Below are positions 1 through 7,298 of a DNA stretch of 64,000 nt, one piece after another. Position 1 is the first letter of the stretch. Every line of letters begins with the position of its first letter. The notes under the pieces are model-generated. The model was not told the origin of the DNA, ran no database searches, and saw only the letters and a list, made by a program, of their open reading frames with translations. Source of the DNA: Streptomyces sp. HB132 (GTDB lineage Bacteria > Actinomycetota > Actinomycetes > Streptomycetales > Streptomycetaceae); assembly GCF_016909575.1 (NCBI RefSeq), contig NZ_JAFBGA010000013.1, forward strand, positions 1 through 64,000, written 5' to 3'. The position numbers were made by a program, and so were the translations under genes.

Positions 1-95
1 CCGAGACGCGCGAGGTACTGATCGCCTCGCTCGCGATGCTCCGTAACAAGCACGCGGACCTGCCGTCCCGCAAGCACGGCAACCCCCCGCAGTAG
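1..95 (+). CDS. accB: Acyl-CoA carboxylase beta (carboxyltransferase) subunit, C-terminal end only
   Basis: Only the last 30 residues are in the window, read in frame 3 and ending in TAG at 93-95. The segment MLRNKHADLPSRKHGNPPQ is typical of the extreme C-terminus of actinobacterial acyl-CoA carboxylase beta subunits, which transfer carboxyl from biotin to acetyl- or propionyl-CoA. The next gene encodes the matching epsilon subunit 64 bases downstream, which supports the call. I use accB rather than pccB from remembered S. coelicolor gene order (accB-accE beside two conservons); the fragment itself cannot separate them. Confidence 0.75.
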   Translation, partial: ETREVLIASLAMLRNKHADLPSRKHGNPPQ

Positions 96-159
96 TCGCA
101 GGCCCGGCGGTGACCCCGCCCACGTCCCGCGACCATCTGCCCAGAAGACGGAGACATCC

Positions 160-363
160 ATGAGCGTCACTCCCGCCGAGTCGGTCCTGCGCGTCGAGAA
201 GGGCCAGGCCGGCCCCGAGGAGCTCGCCGCCATCACCGCGGTCCTGCTCGCCCGCGCGGCCGCCCAGCCCGACGTCCCCGCCCACCGCGGCCGCAGCACC
301 GCCGGATGGCGCCGTCTGGAGCGCACCCCCGGCTTCCGCGCCCCGCACAGCTGGCAGGGCTGA
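160..363 (+). CDS. accE: Acyl-CoA carboxylase epsilon subunit
   Basis: A 67-residue protein with the epsilon-subunit pattern: an N-terminal RVEKGQ strand, an amphipathic EELAAITAVLLARAA helix and a C-terminal W-R-x-x-ER-x-x-GF-RAPHSWQ motif. In actinomycetes the epsilon subunit binds the beta-subunit hexamer and stimulates carboxylase activity. This supplies malonyl-CoA or methylmalonyl-CoA for fatty acids and polyketides. The ATG is preceded by a GGAG ribosome site at about 8 bases. The gene lies directly behind the beta subunit and is probably cotranscribed with it, with the hairpin at 411-448 ending the unit. The length is normal for this very small family. Confidence 0.9.
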   Translation: MSVTPAESVLRVEKGQAGPEELAAITAVLLARAAAQPDVPAHRGRSTAGWRRLERTPGFRAPHSWQG

Positions 364-410
364 GAACGGCCGCTGAGGCCGTTCCGGACCCATCCCGGCC
401 CCGTACGGAC

Positions 411-448
411 GAAGGCCCCGCACTCCTTCCGAGGAGTGCGGGGCCTTC
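411..448. terminator. Bidirectional hairpin terminator between accE and cvnD2
   Basis: A perfect 16-bp inverted repeat (411-426 with 433-448) surrounds a 6-base loop. It lies between the convergent ends of accE and the downstream conservon, so it can stop both transcripts. There is no long T-run, as is usual for Streptomyces terminators. Confidence 0.85.
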
Positions 449-465
449 GCCGTGCTACGGCCGGA

Positions 466-1047
466 TCAGCGCAGGCGGGCCATCAGGGCGTGCTCGACCA
501 GTGTGATCAGCGCGCTCTTGGCGTCCCCACGGTGCCGGGCGTCCGTCGTGAGGATCGGGGTGTCCGGGCCGATCTGGAGCGCTTCGCGTACTTCGTCGGG
601 AGTGTAGGGCTGGTGTCCGTCGAAGCCGTTGAGGGCGATGACGAAGGGCAGGCCGCTGTTCTCGAAGTAGTCGACCGCGGGGAAGCAGTCGGCGAGGCGG
701 CGGGTGTCGACGAGGACGACGGCGCCGATTGCGCCGCGGACCAGGTCGTCCCACATGAACCAGAAGCGGTCCTGTCCGGGGGTGCCGAACAGGTAGAGGA
801 TCAGGTCCTGGTCCAGGGTGATGCGTCCGAAGTCCATGGCCACCGTGGTGGTGGTCTTGTCCCCGGTGTGGGTCAGGTCGTCGATGCCCGCGGACGCGGA
901 CGTCATCACGGCTTCGGTGCGCAGCGGATTGATCTCCGAAACAGCACCGACAAACGTGGTCTTACCCACGCCGAAGCCCCCTGCCACCACGATCTTCGCC
1001 GAGGTAGTGGAGCGGGCCGCTCCGCCGCTAGAGCTTGCGAAGTCCAC
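466..1047 (-). CDS. cvnD2: Conservon small GTPase CvnD (second conservon)
   Basis: A 193-residue Ras/MglA-like GTPase. The P-loop is at residues 23-30 (G-x4-GKT), a TPGQ switch-II-type motif sits in FGTPGQDRFW, and ALNGFD looks like the NKxD base-recognition element. It is the last gene of a cvnA-B-C-D operon and overlaps the cvnC stop by 20 bases, implying translational coupling. CvnD proteins are thought to work as the G-protein switch of the membrane complex formed with CvnA, CvnB and CvnC. Over 293 bases (650-942) it is identical to cvnD1, far more alike than the rest of the two operons. The numbering follows remembered S. coelicolor order. Confidence 0.93.
   Translation of the reverse strand: MDFASSSGGAARSTTSAKIVVAGGFGVGKTTFVGAVSEINPLRTEAVMTSASAGIDDLTHTGDKTTTTVAMDFGRITLDQDLILYLFGTPGQDRFWFMWDDLVRGAIGAVVLVDTRRLADCFPAVDYFENSGLPFVIALNGFDGHQPYTPDEVREALQIGPDTPILTTDARHRGDAKSALITLVEHALMARLR
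650..942 (-). repeat. 293-bp tract identical to 5953-6245 (inside cvnD2)
   Basis: Base-by-base reading shows no difference between 650-942 and 5953-6245, a constant offset of 5303. The first mismatches outside it are at 649 and 943. Flanking cvnD sequence and the cvnB genes carry many synonymous changes. This suggests recent gene conversion. Confidence 0.95.
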
Positions 1048-1693
1048 TGAGCACCCTTTCGAGCAGTGTCACATCTGGTTGGCCGCCGGCGGTCTCGTCG
1101 CCGCCGGGCTGATGGATAGCGACGAGTCCGGCCTCGGCCAGGTCGGCGACGAGGATCCGGGCAACGCCGAGCGGGATCGAGAGGAGGGCCGACACCTCGG
1201 CCACCGACTTGATCTCGATGCAGAGCCGGCAGATCCGCTGGTGCTCGGGCAACTGCCCTTGCAGCCGGGCCGGATCGGCCGTGGTGCTGACCAGTGCCTC
1301 GATGGCGAGCTGGTAACGCGGCCGTGTCCGGCCGCCGGTCATGGCGTACGGACGGACCAGCGGGTTGTGCGCAGCGGGCTTCGGAGGCTCCGGGGCCTGC
1401 CGCTGGACCGGCTGGATGCGCGACGGCGGCGTCTCGTAACCCCGCGGCTGCTGCTGCTGGTACTGCTGCTGCCACCCGGAACCGGGCTGCTGGGACTGCT
1501 GCTGCCAGTCGCCGCCCTGCGAGCCCTGCTGGGGCTGCTGGTAGGGCTGCTGGTACGGCTGGTAGGGCTGGTACGACTCTTGCGTGCCCTGTCTGCCGGG
1601 CACGGAGGGGTTGCCGAAACGGTTGTTGTCGCCCTGCTCACCCGGAACCCGCTGACCACCCTCGTACGGGTGTCCGCCTGTGGGTGCTGCCAC
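1028..1693 (-). CDS. cvnC2: Conservon DUF742 protein CvnC with Gln-rich N-terminus
   Basis: A 221-residue DUF742 protein. The conserved part starts near residue 110 (NPLVRPYAMTGGRTRP) and runs to the typical LLERVLSGLRKL end, containing a winged-helix-like segment. The first ~105 residues are low complexity and rich in Q, P, Y and G, with repeated YQP/YQQP units. The paralogue cvnC1 lacks this extension and is only 135 residues. The GTG start has a strong GGAGGAGG site 4-5 bases upstream. The stop overlaps the cvnD2 start. CvnC acts with CvnB between the CvnA sensor and the CvnD GTPase; no enzymatic motif is visible. Confidence 0.92.
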   Translation of the reverse strand: MAAPTGGHPYEGGQRVPGEQGDNNRFGNPSVPGRQGTQESYQPYQPYQQPYQQPQQGSQGGDWQQQSQQPGSGWQQQYQQQQPRGYETPPSRIQPVQRQAPEPPKPAAHNPLVRPYAMTGGRTRPRYQLAIEALVSTTADPARLQGQLPEHQRICRLCIEIKSVAEVSALLSIPLGVARILVADLAEAGLVAIHQPGGDETAGGQPDVTLLERVLSGLRKL

Positions 1694-1782
1694 GTTTCCT
1701 CCTCCGCCTGCCGGTCGCCATCCCAGTGGTGCCGCGCCACCGCACCTTATGGCGCGGTGGCGAGAAACGCACTGTCTGTCTA

Positions 1783-2205
1783 TTAGTTAAGAAGACTTCC
1801 CTGGAGTTCGGCGCGGAGATCCGGGGTGAGAACACTTCCTGCACGGTCCACGAGAAGCGCCATTTCGTACCCAACCAGACCGATGTCGGCATCCGGGTGG
1901 GCGAGGACGGCGAGTGAGGATCCGTCAGAGATGGACATGATGAAGAGGAATCCTCGCTCCATCTCCACAACGGTCTGATTCACGGCGCCGCCCTCGAAGA
2001 TCCGGGAGGCACCAGCGGTCAGCGACGTCAGACCGGAGGCGACAGCCGCCAGCTGATCGGCGCGGTCCCGTGGGAAACCCTCGGACATCGCCAGCAGGAG
2101 TCCGTCGGCGGAGACCACCACCGTGTGCGACACCCCAGGGGTGTTGTCCACGAAGTTGGTGATCAACCAGTTCAGATTCTGCGCCGCCTGGCTCATCGGG
2201 CTCAC
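1783..2205 (-). CDS. cvnB2: Conservon roadblock/LC7-domain protein CvnB
   Basis: A 140-residue roadblock/LC7 protein (NWLITNFVDNTPGVSHTV, then VVSADGLLLAMSEG). Roadblock proteins of this type regulate small GTPases, here presumably CvnD2. I chose the GTG at 2205 because an AGGAG site (2213-2217) lies 7 bases away; the internal ATG at 2196 would have a 16-base spacing. The paralogue has the same arrangement with TTG and also gives 140 residues. The gene begins one base after the cvnA2 stop. The protein is nearly identical to CvnB1, but the DNA differs at many silent positions. Confidence 0.93.
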   Translation of the reverse strand: MSPMSQAAQNLNWLITNFVDNTPGVSHTVVVSADGLLLAMSEGFPRDRADQLAAVASGLTSLTAGASRIFEGGAVNQTVVEMERGFLFIMSISDGSSLAVLAHPDADIGLVGYEMALLVDRAGSVLTPDLRAELQGSLLN

Positions 2206-2206
2206 A

Positions 2207-5200
2207 CTAACGCTCCTGGTTGTAGGTATTACTGGTGTCCGTGCCCGCCGTACGTCCCCGAAGGACACCACGGCGCAGGTTGCTCAACCTGCCCCGCACG
2301 TCCTCGGGAGCGCGGGAGACCTGGGGGCCGCCCTGCTGGGTCTGCTCCGCCGTGCCCTCGACCAGGTTGGCCTTGGGCACGCGCCGGGGGAGTCCTGAGG
2401 GGGTGATTCCGCCCGCCTTCGGATCCCGGAGCTTCTCGGCCCGCACCCAGCGCTCGTCGTTCGCCGAACGCCAGTCGTCGGGGCTCTCCCCGTCGGTGGG
2501 CTCCGTCGCCTTCGGCTGTTCCGGCTGCGGCCTCTGCCGCTGTTCCGGCGGGGCAGGCTGATCGTTTCCGCGGCCGGTGGGCTGCCAGTGCTGCTGGCCC
2601 GCACCCCGGCGCGGGAGCCCCGCCTCGGTCAGGTCCGGACCCGGGTCCGTGGTGGCCCCCGGGCCGTCGAAGCCTACGCGTTCCCCGGTCTCCGCGGGAG
2701 TGCTCGGCAGTGATTCCGCTTCGGGCTGTGCCAGCGGCTCGAAGGTCCCCTGGTAGGAACCCTGATCCGCCCATTCACCCTGGTGGGAAATGCCGTCCTG
2801 GGGAGCGAACCGGTCGGTGTGCAGCTCCTGCCTGCCGTCCGGTGCGGCGTACGAGGACTCCGCATAGGAGTTCTGCTGCTGCGGGTCCTGGTAGCCGTTC
2901 CCCGCGTACGGGTCGTAGCCGCCCTCGTAACCGGACTGGGCGTACTCCTGCTGCCCCTGGGTGTACTGCCCGGGGGCGTACTGCTGCTCCTGGCCGTACT
3001 GCTCGGGCGCGTACTGCTCCTGGGGGAAGCCCTGCCGCTGCCCGGCGCCGTCGTCCTGGAACGGCGGACGCTCGCCGCCCGTCTGCGCCTCCAGCGCGGC
3101 CCGCCGCTCCTCACGCATCAGCGAACGGTTGACCGGGTCCAGCTGCGGGGAGTCCGCGGCCGGGGTCTCGTAGCGCGAGTCGTCGAAGCCTAGCTCCGCC
3201 GCCGTACGCATCGGGAGGGGCTGCGGCATCGGGTCGAAGGACTGCTGCTGCTGTTCGGGCATGATCGAGGAGACGGTGAAGTCGTTCTCCTGGGCCGAGT
3301 CGCCGCCGCCACCGTGGGTGATGGCGTCCGGCAGCATGACCAGCGACGTGGTCCCCGCCTGCTCGCCGGAGGGACGCAACTGGACGCGGATCCCGTGCCT
3401 GTCGGCCAGCCGGCCGACCACGAAGAGACCCATCCGCTGGGACACCGCGGCGTCCACGGTCGGAGGGTTGGCCAGCTTGTGGTTGATGTCCGCGAAGTCC
3501 TCGGCGGTGAGGCCGATGCCCTTGTCGTGGATCTCGACCATGACGCGGCCGTCGGGCAGCCGGGTCGCGGTGACCCGGACCTTCGTCTGCGGCGAGGAGA
3601 ACGTGGTGGCGTTCTCCAGCAGCTCGGCCAGCAGGTGCACGAGGTCGGTCACGGCCTGGCCGTGGATCTCGCTCTCCGGCACACCGGTGAGCTCGATGCG
3701 CTCGTAGGACTCCACCTCGGACGAGGCGGCCCGCAGGACGTCGACCAGCGGCACCGGCTGGTTCCACCGCCGGCCGGGCTCCTCGCCCGCGAGGACGAGC
3801 AGATTCTCGCCGTTACGGCGCATACGCGTGGCCAGGTGGTCCAGCTTGAAGAGGCTCTCCAGCTGGTCCGGGTCGGCCTCGTGGTTCTCCAGGTCGGTGA
3901 TGAGGGTCAGCTGCCCCTCGATGAGCGACTGGTTGCGGCGCGACAGGTTGGTGAAGATCGCGTTGACGTTGCCACGCAGCATGGCCTGCTCGGAGGCGAG
4001 CCGGACGGCCTCGCGGTGCACCTGGTCGAAGGCGCGGGCGACCTCGCCGATCTCGTCCTGGCTGTTGATCGGGATCGGCTGCACACGGGTGTCCACCCGG
4101 CCCGGTTCGGTCCGCGACAGCTGGTCGACCAGCATCGGCAGCCGCTGCTCGGCGATGCCGAAGGCGGCCGTACGCAGCCGGCGCATCGAGCGGCTCATCT
4201 GGCGGGCCATGAGACCGGCGATGATGAAGGCGGCCAACAGTGCGACGAGCACGATCGCGGCGTTGATGACGGCGTCGTTGCGCGCGTCGGTCGAGATCTC
4301 CGCCGCCTCGGTCACGGCCTTGTCGACGAGCTCGTTCTCGACCGTCGTGTAGCCGTCGAACTTCGCGGTGGACGCGGCCATCCAGGTCTCGGGGGTGATC
4401 CCCTTGGCCTTCAGCTCGGCCGGCTGCTTGCCCTGGCCGATCTGCTGGGCCATACCGTCGAAGACCGAACCGTCGATGCTCGGCGGCGCCACGAAGGGCT
4501 TGCCGGCGGCCTTGGCCTGCGCCGCGGCGGCCTTCAGCTGCTTGGCGCCCTCGGCCGCCTTCCCCGCCATGACTTCCTTGAGCCGGGCCGCGTCTGCCTC
4601 CGTGCCGCCGGAGACGAACTCACCGAGGGCGATCTGCTCCAGGTAGTTGTAGGAGCTGAACGCCGTGACCTGGCCGTTGAAGTTGCGCTCTTCCTGGCTC
4701 GGGCGCACCAGCAGGTGCATGCCTATCGAGCGCTGAAGCGATTCGGCGGCCTTGGCCAGCTCGATCGCGTACACGGTCCGGCCGTAGCTGGTGATGTTGC
4801 CGGTCCCGAGGCCGAGCTCGTTGGAGAACTCCATCAGCGAGTGCTGGACCTTGGTGTAGCCCTCTTCCGTCTTCACCGGGTCCATCGCCTCGGCGTAGGC
4901 GGCCTTGCGCAGCTCGGGAAGGAGCGGCTCCTCCACCTTGAACAGCTTCAGACGCCGATGGAGACCCGCCTTGTCCGGCATGTTCTGCACGGCGGCGTCG
5001 AACTTCGACGCGGCGCTGTCCGTGGTGGCGCGCACCTGCTCCACCTCGGCGGCGGTGCGCTTGTTGGAGAGCAGGGGCTGAGCGGTGAGGTCGCGCTCGT
5101 TGAGCAGCGCCTGTCCGTACGCCGCGGCCGCGCGGACGACCAGGGCCGTCTTCTCCGCGTCCTGGGCCTCGTTCCAGGTGTCGACCGACCCCTTCACCTG

Positions 5201-5419
5201 GAAGCCGCCCATGATCAGACCGACCAGCGCCGGGATCAGGAGGATCGCGTTCAGCCGGGTGGGCACCCGCCAGTTGCGGGGTGACAGGCGGTTGGTGCTG
5301 CCACCCGCCGGTTCCGCCTCGGACGACGTGTCCGCAGGCGGAGACACCGCTGCGCGCGGCGGAGGCGTGAAGTTGCCCCGCTCCGGCTGCGCCGCGGAGC
5401 CCTCGTTGCTTCGCCTCAC
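2207..5419 (-). CDS. cvnA2: Conservon membrane sensor ATPase/histidine-kinase-like CvnA
   Basis: A 1070-residue protein. A cytoplasmic N-terminus leads to a first membrane helix (~56-76), a ~310-residue extracytoplasmic sensor region, a second helix (~385-407) and a HAMP-like linker. A LDHLATRMRRN dimerisation segment follows, then a HATPase_c domain with N-box LLAELLENAT near residue 595 and a G-box DKGIGL. After about residue 740 comes a long Q/P/G/Y-rich tail ending in a conserved module (GLPRRVPKANLV, SRAPEDVRGRL). The GTG start at 5419 has GAGAGG 11 bases upstream, as in cvnA1. It is the first gene of its operon. The input signal cannot be deduced. Confidence 0.92.
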   Translation of the reverse strand: MRRSNEGSAAQPERGNFTPPPRAAVSPPADTSSEAEPAGGSTNRLSPRNWRVPTRLNAILLIPALVGLIMGGFQVKGSVDTWNEAQDAEKTALVVRAAAAYGQALLNERDLTAQPLLSNKRTAAEVEQVRATTDSAASKFDAAVQNMPDKAGLHRRLKLFKVEEPLLPELRKAAYAEAMDPVKTEEGYTKVQHSLMEFSNELGLGTGNITSYGRTVYAIELAKAAESLQRSIGMHLLVRPSQEERNFNGQVTAFSSYNYLEQIALGEFVSGGTEADAARLKEVMAGKAAEGAKQLKAAAAQAKAAGKPFVAPPSIDGSVFDGMAQQIGQGKQPAELKAKGITPETWMAASTAKFDGYTTVENELVDKAVTEAAEISTDARNDAVINAAIVLVALLAAFIIAGLMARQMSRSMRRLRTAAFGIAEQRLPMLVDQLSRTEPGRVDTRVQPIPINSQDEIGEVARAFDQVHREAVRLASEQAMLRGNVNAIFTNLSRRNQSLIEGQLTLITDLENHEADPDQLESLFKLDHLATRMRRNGENLLVLAGEEPGRRWNQPVPLVDVLRAASSEVESYERIELTGVPESEIHGQAVTDLVHLLAELLENATTFSSPQTKVRVTATRLPDGRVMVEIHDKGIGLTAEDFADINHKLANPPTVDAAVSQRMGLFVVGRLADRHGIRVQLRPSGEQAGTTSLVMLPDAITHGGGGDSAQENDFTVSSIMPEQQQQSFDPMPQPLPMRTAAELGFDDSRYETPAADSPQLDPVNRSLMREERRAALEAQTGGERPPFQDDGAGQRQGFPQEQYAPEQYGQEQQYAPGQYTQGQQEYAQSGYEGGYDPYAGNGYQDPQQQNSYAESSYAAPDGRQELHTDRFAPQDGISHQGEWADQGSYQGTFEPLAQPEAESLPSTPAETGERVGFDGPGATTDPGPDLTEAGLPRRGAGQQHWQPTGRGNDQPAPPEQRQRPQPEQPKATEPTDGESPDDWRSANDERWVRAEKLRDPKAGGITPSGLPRRVPKANLVEGTAEQTQQGGPQVSRAPEDVRGRLSNLRRGVLRGRTAGTDTSNTYNQER

Positions 5420-5768
5420 TCGACCAACAACCTCTCGGCGTCGGCACCTACGTTGTGCCGGATTATCGTTCAGGGGCCGTACTACTGGGTAGTTCGAGGC
5501 ATTGCAGCACGCGGACCGGCCGCGTTCCAAACAGTCGGAATGCGTGATTCCGGCTGAGGCCGCTTGAAGATAAAACGGGCATAAAGAGCGAGCCCCGTCA
5601 AAAGGCGAGGCTCGTATGAGCGCAGTGGTACCGGTCGTGTGCGCCGGGTATCGATCGACCCCTGATTCTCTGTCGAAATGTTATGAAGGCGGGGGCGGAT
5701 CGTGTCAAAGGACACAGGCCGCCCCCGCCCGACTACAGCAACTTCCGTAGATCACTTCCGACTTACGG
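5420..5768. other. Intergenic region between cvnA2 start and cvnD1 end
   Basis: 349 bases without a convincing gene. It holds the strong cvn1 terminator at 5688-5729, a weaker hairpin at 5589-5614 (CGAGCC/GGCTCG, 14-base loop), and presumably the cvnA2 promoter in 5430-5560. I found no clear -35/-10 pair. Confidence 0.6.
5688..5729 (-). terminator. Terminator of the cvn1 operon
   Basis: An 11-bp perfect GC stem (5688-5698 with 5719-5729) with a second 5-bp stem inside (5702-5706 with 5711-5715). It lies 40 bases beyond the cvnD1 stop on the minus strand, which separates the two conservons transcriptionally. Confidence 0.85.
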
Positions 5769-6353
5769 CTACTTCAGCCGGGCCATCAGGGCGTGCTCGA
5801 CCAGTGTGATCAGGCCGCTCTTGGCGTCCGCACGGTGCCGGGCGTCCGTCGTGATGATCGGGGCGTCGGGGCCGATCTGGAGCGCTTCGCGTACTTCGTC
5901 GGGAGTGTAGGGCTGGTGTCCGTCGAAGCCGTTGAGGGCGATGACGAAGGGGAGGCCGCTGTTCTCGAAGTAGTCGACCGCGGGGAAGCAGTCGGCGAGG
6001 CGGCGGGTGTCGACGAGGACGACGGCGCCGATTGCGCCGCGGACCAGGTCGTCCCACATGAACCAGAAGCGGTCCTGTCCGGGGGTGCCGAACAGGTAGA
6101 GGATCAGGTCCTGGTCCAGGGTGATGCGTCCGAAGTCCATGGCCACCGTGGTGGTGGTCTTGTCCCCGGTGTGGGTCAGGTCGTCGATGCCCGCGGACGC
6201 GGACGTCATCACGGCTTCGGTGCGCAGCGGATTGATCTCCGAAACGGCACCGACGAACGTGGTCTTGCCCACGCCGAAGCCGCCTGCCACCACGATCTTC
6301 GCCGAGGTGGTGGAGCGAGCCGTCGTATTGCCGCTAGAGCTTGCGAAGTCCAC
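5769..6353 (-). CDS. cvnD1: Conservon small GTPase CvnD (first conservon)
   Basis: A 194-residue MglA/Ras-like GTPase, nearly identical to CvnD2 apart from the N-terminal dozen residues and a few C-terminal changes (GPDAPIITTDARHRADAKSG against GPDTPILTTDARHRGDAKSA). It has the same G-x4-GKT P-loop, TPGQ and NGFD motifs. The start overlaps the cvnC1 stop by 20 bases, the same overlap as in the other operon. It is followed by the terminator at 5688-5729. It is presumed to cycle GTP under control of CvnB1/CvnC1 at the membrane sensor CvnA1. With near-identical products, cross-talk between the two conservons is possible but not shown. Confidence 0.93.
   Translation of the reverse strand: MDFASSSGNTTARSTTSAKIVVAGGFGVGKTTFVGAVSEINPLRTEAVMTSASAGIDDLTHTGDKTTTTVAMDFGRITLDQDLILYLFGTPGQDRFWFMWDDLVRGAIGAVVLVDTRRLADCFPAVDYFENSGLPFVIALNGFDGHQPYTPDEVREALQIGPDAPIITTDARHRADAKSGLITLVEHALMARLK
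5953..6245 (-). repeat. 293-bp tract identical to 650-942 (inside cvnD1)
   Basis: Partner of the identical tract in cvnD2. It is bounded by mismatches at 5952 and 6246. Both copies are in the same orientation, 5303 bases apart. Confidence 0.95.
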
Positions 6354-6741
6354 TGAGCACCCTTTCGAGCAGTGTCACATCCGGCGCGCCGCCGGCCTCT
6401 CCGTTGCCCGGCTGGTGGATGGCCACCATGCCGGCTTCCGCCAGGTCCGCCACGAGGATCCGCGCCACGCCCAGAGGCATGGAAAGCAGGGCCGAGACCT
6501 CGGCCACCGACTTGACCTCGCGGCACAGGTGGCAGATCCGCTGGTGCTCGGGGAGCAGGGTCCCCAGGTGTGCGGGGTCCGCTGTCGTGCTGACCAGCGC
6601 CTCTATCGCGAGCTGATAGCGCGGCCGGGTCCGGCCGCCCGTCATGGCGTAGGGACGGACCAGCGGCTGGTCGCCTTCACCGTCGTACGACGCGTGGTGC
6701 AGTGCGCCGTACGGATCAGGTGAGGCGGGTGGCGGGGTCAT
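6334..6741 (-). CDS. cvnC1: Conservon DUF742 protein CvnC, short form
   Basis: A 135-residue DUF742 protein. The family core begins at PLVRPYAMTGGRTRP (~residue 25) and ends LLERVLSGLRKL, identical to CvnC2. The N-terminus is only about 25 residues, the usual size for the family, without the Gln-rich extension of CvnC2. The ATG is preceded by GGAGG at 4 bases. It overlaps cvnD1 by 20 bases and is separated from cvnB1 by a 134-base gap, which is long for a conservon. The role is as for CvnC2: adaptor between roadblock protein, sensor and GTPase. Confidence 0.93.
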   Translation of the reverse strand: MTPPPASPDPYGALHHASYDGEGDQPLVRPYAMTGGRTRPRYQLAIEALVSTTADPAHLGTLLPEHQRICHLCREVKSVAEVSALLSMPLGVARILVADLAEAGMVAIHQPGNGEAGGAPDVTLLERVLSGLRKL

Positions 6742-6875
6742 AAATCCTCCGGGCGTGACAGCAGGGTGTCGGCTTGCCGTCTGAAGGTGGCCGGTGAGGG
6801 GCTGTGTCGGCCGGACGGGTGAGGGTTTTGAGTAGTACCTGGGGGGATCGTGTCAGTTGGCTGCCGCATGGCCGG

Positions 6876-7298
6876 TCAGTGCAGCAGACTTCCTTGTAGT
6901 TCGGCGCGGAGATCCGGGGTGAGTACGGTGCCGGCGCGGTCGACGAGCAGCGCCATCTCGTACCCGACCAGACCGATGTCCGCGTCCGGGTGGGCGAGGA
7001 CGGCCAGCGAAGACCCGTCCGAGATGGACATGAGGAAGAGGAAACCCCTCTCCATCTCCACGACCGTCTGGCTCACGGCGCCGCCTTCGAAGATCCGGGA
7101 GGCACCCGCGGTCAGCGACGTCAGGCCGGAGGCGACAGCCGCCAGCTGATCGGCGCGATCGCGCGGGAAACCTTCGGACATCGCCAGCAGCAGGCCATCC
7201 GCGGAGACCACCACCGTGTGGGACACCCCTGGGGTGTTGTCCACGAAGTTGGTGATCAGCCAGTTCAGATTCTGCGCGGCCTGACTCATGGGGCTCAA
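6876..7298 (-). CDS. cvnB1: Conservon roadblock/LC7-domain protein CvnB
   Basis: A 140-residue roadblock/LC7 protein differing from CvnB2 at only a handful of residues. The TTG at 7298 directly follows the last base of the cvnA1 stop and has AGGAG (7305-7309) 6 bases upstream, so I prefer it to the ATG at 7289. The same SPMSQAAQNLNW start region occurs in both copies. It likely controls the nucleotide state of CvnD1. Silent-site differences from cvnB2 are frequent, in contrast to the frozen cvnD tract. Confidence 0.92.
   Translation of the reverse strand: MSPMSQAAQNLNWLITNFVDNTPGVSHTVVVSADGLLLAMSEGFPRDRADQLAAVASGLTSLTAGASRIFEGGAVSQTVVEMERGFLFLMSISDGSSLAVLAHPDADIGLVGYEMALLVDRAGTVLTPDLRAELQGSLLH

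Noticed and set aside
3314..5284. A 656-codon plus-strand open frame opposite cvnA2
   Set aside because: Same shadow effect; no domain, no ribosome site, and antisense to a real sensor gene.
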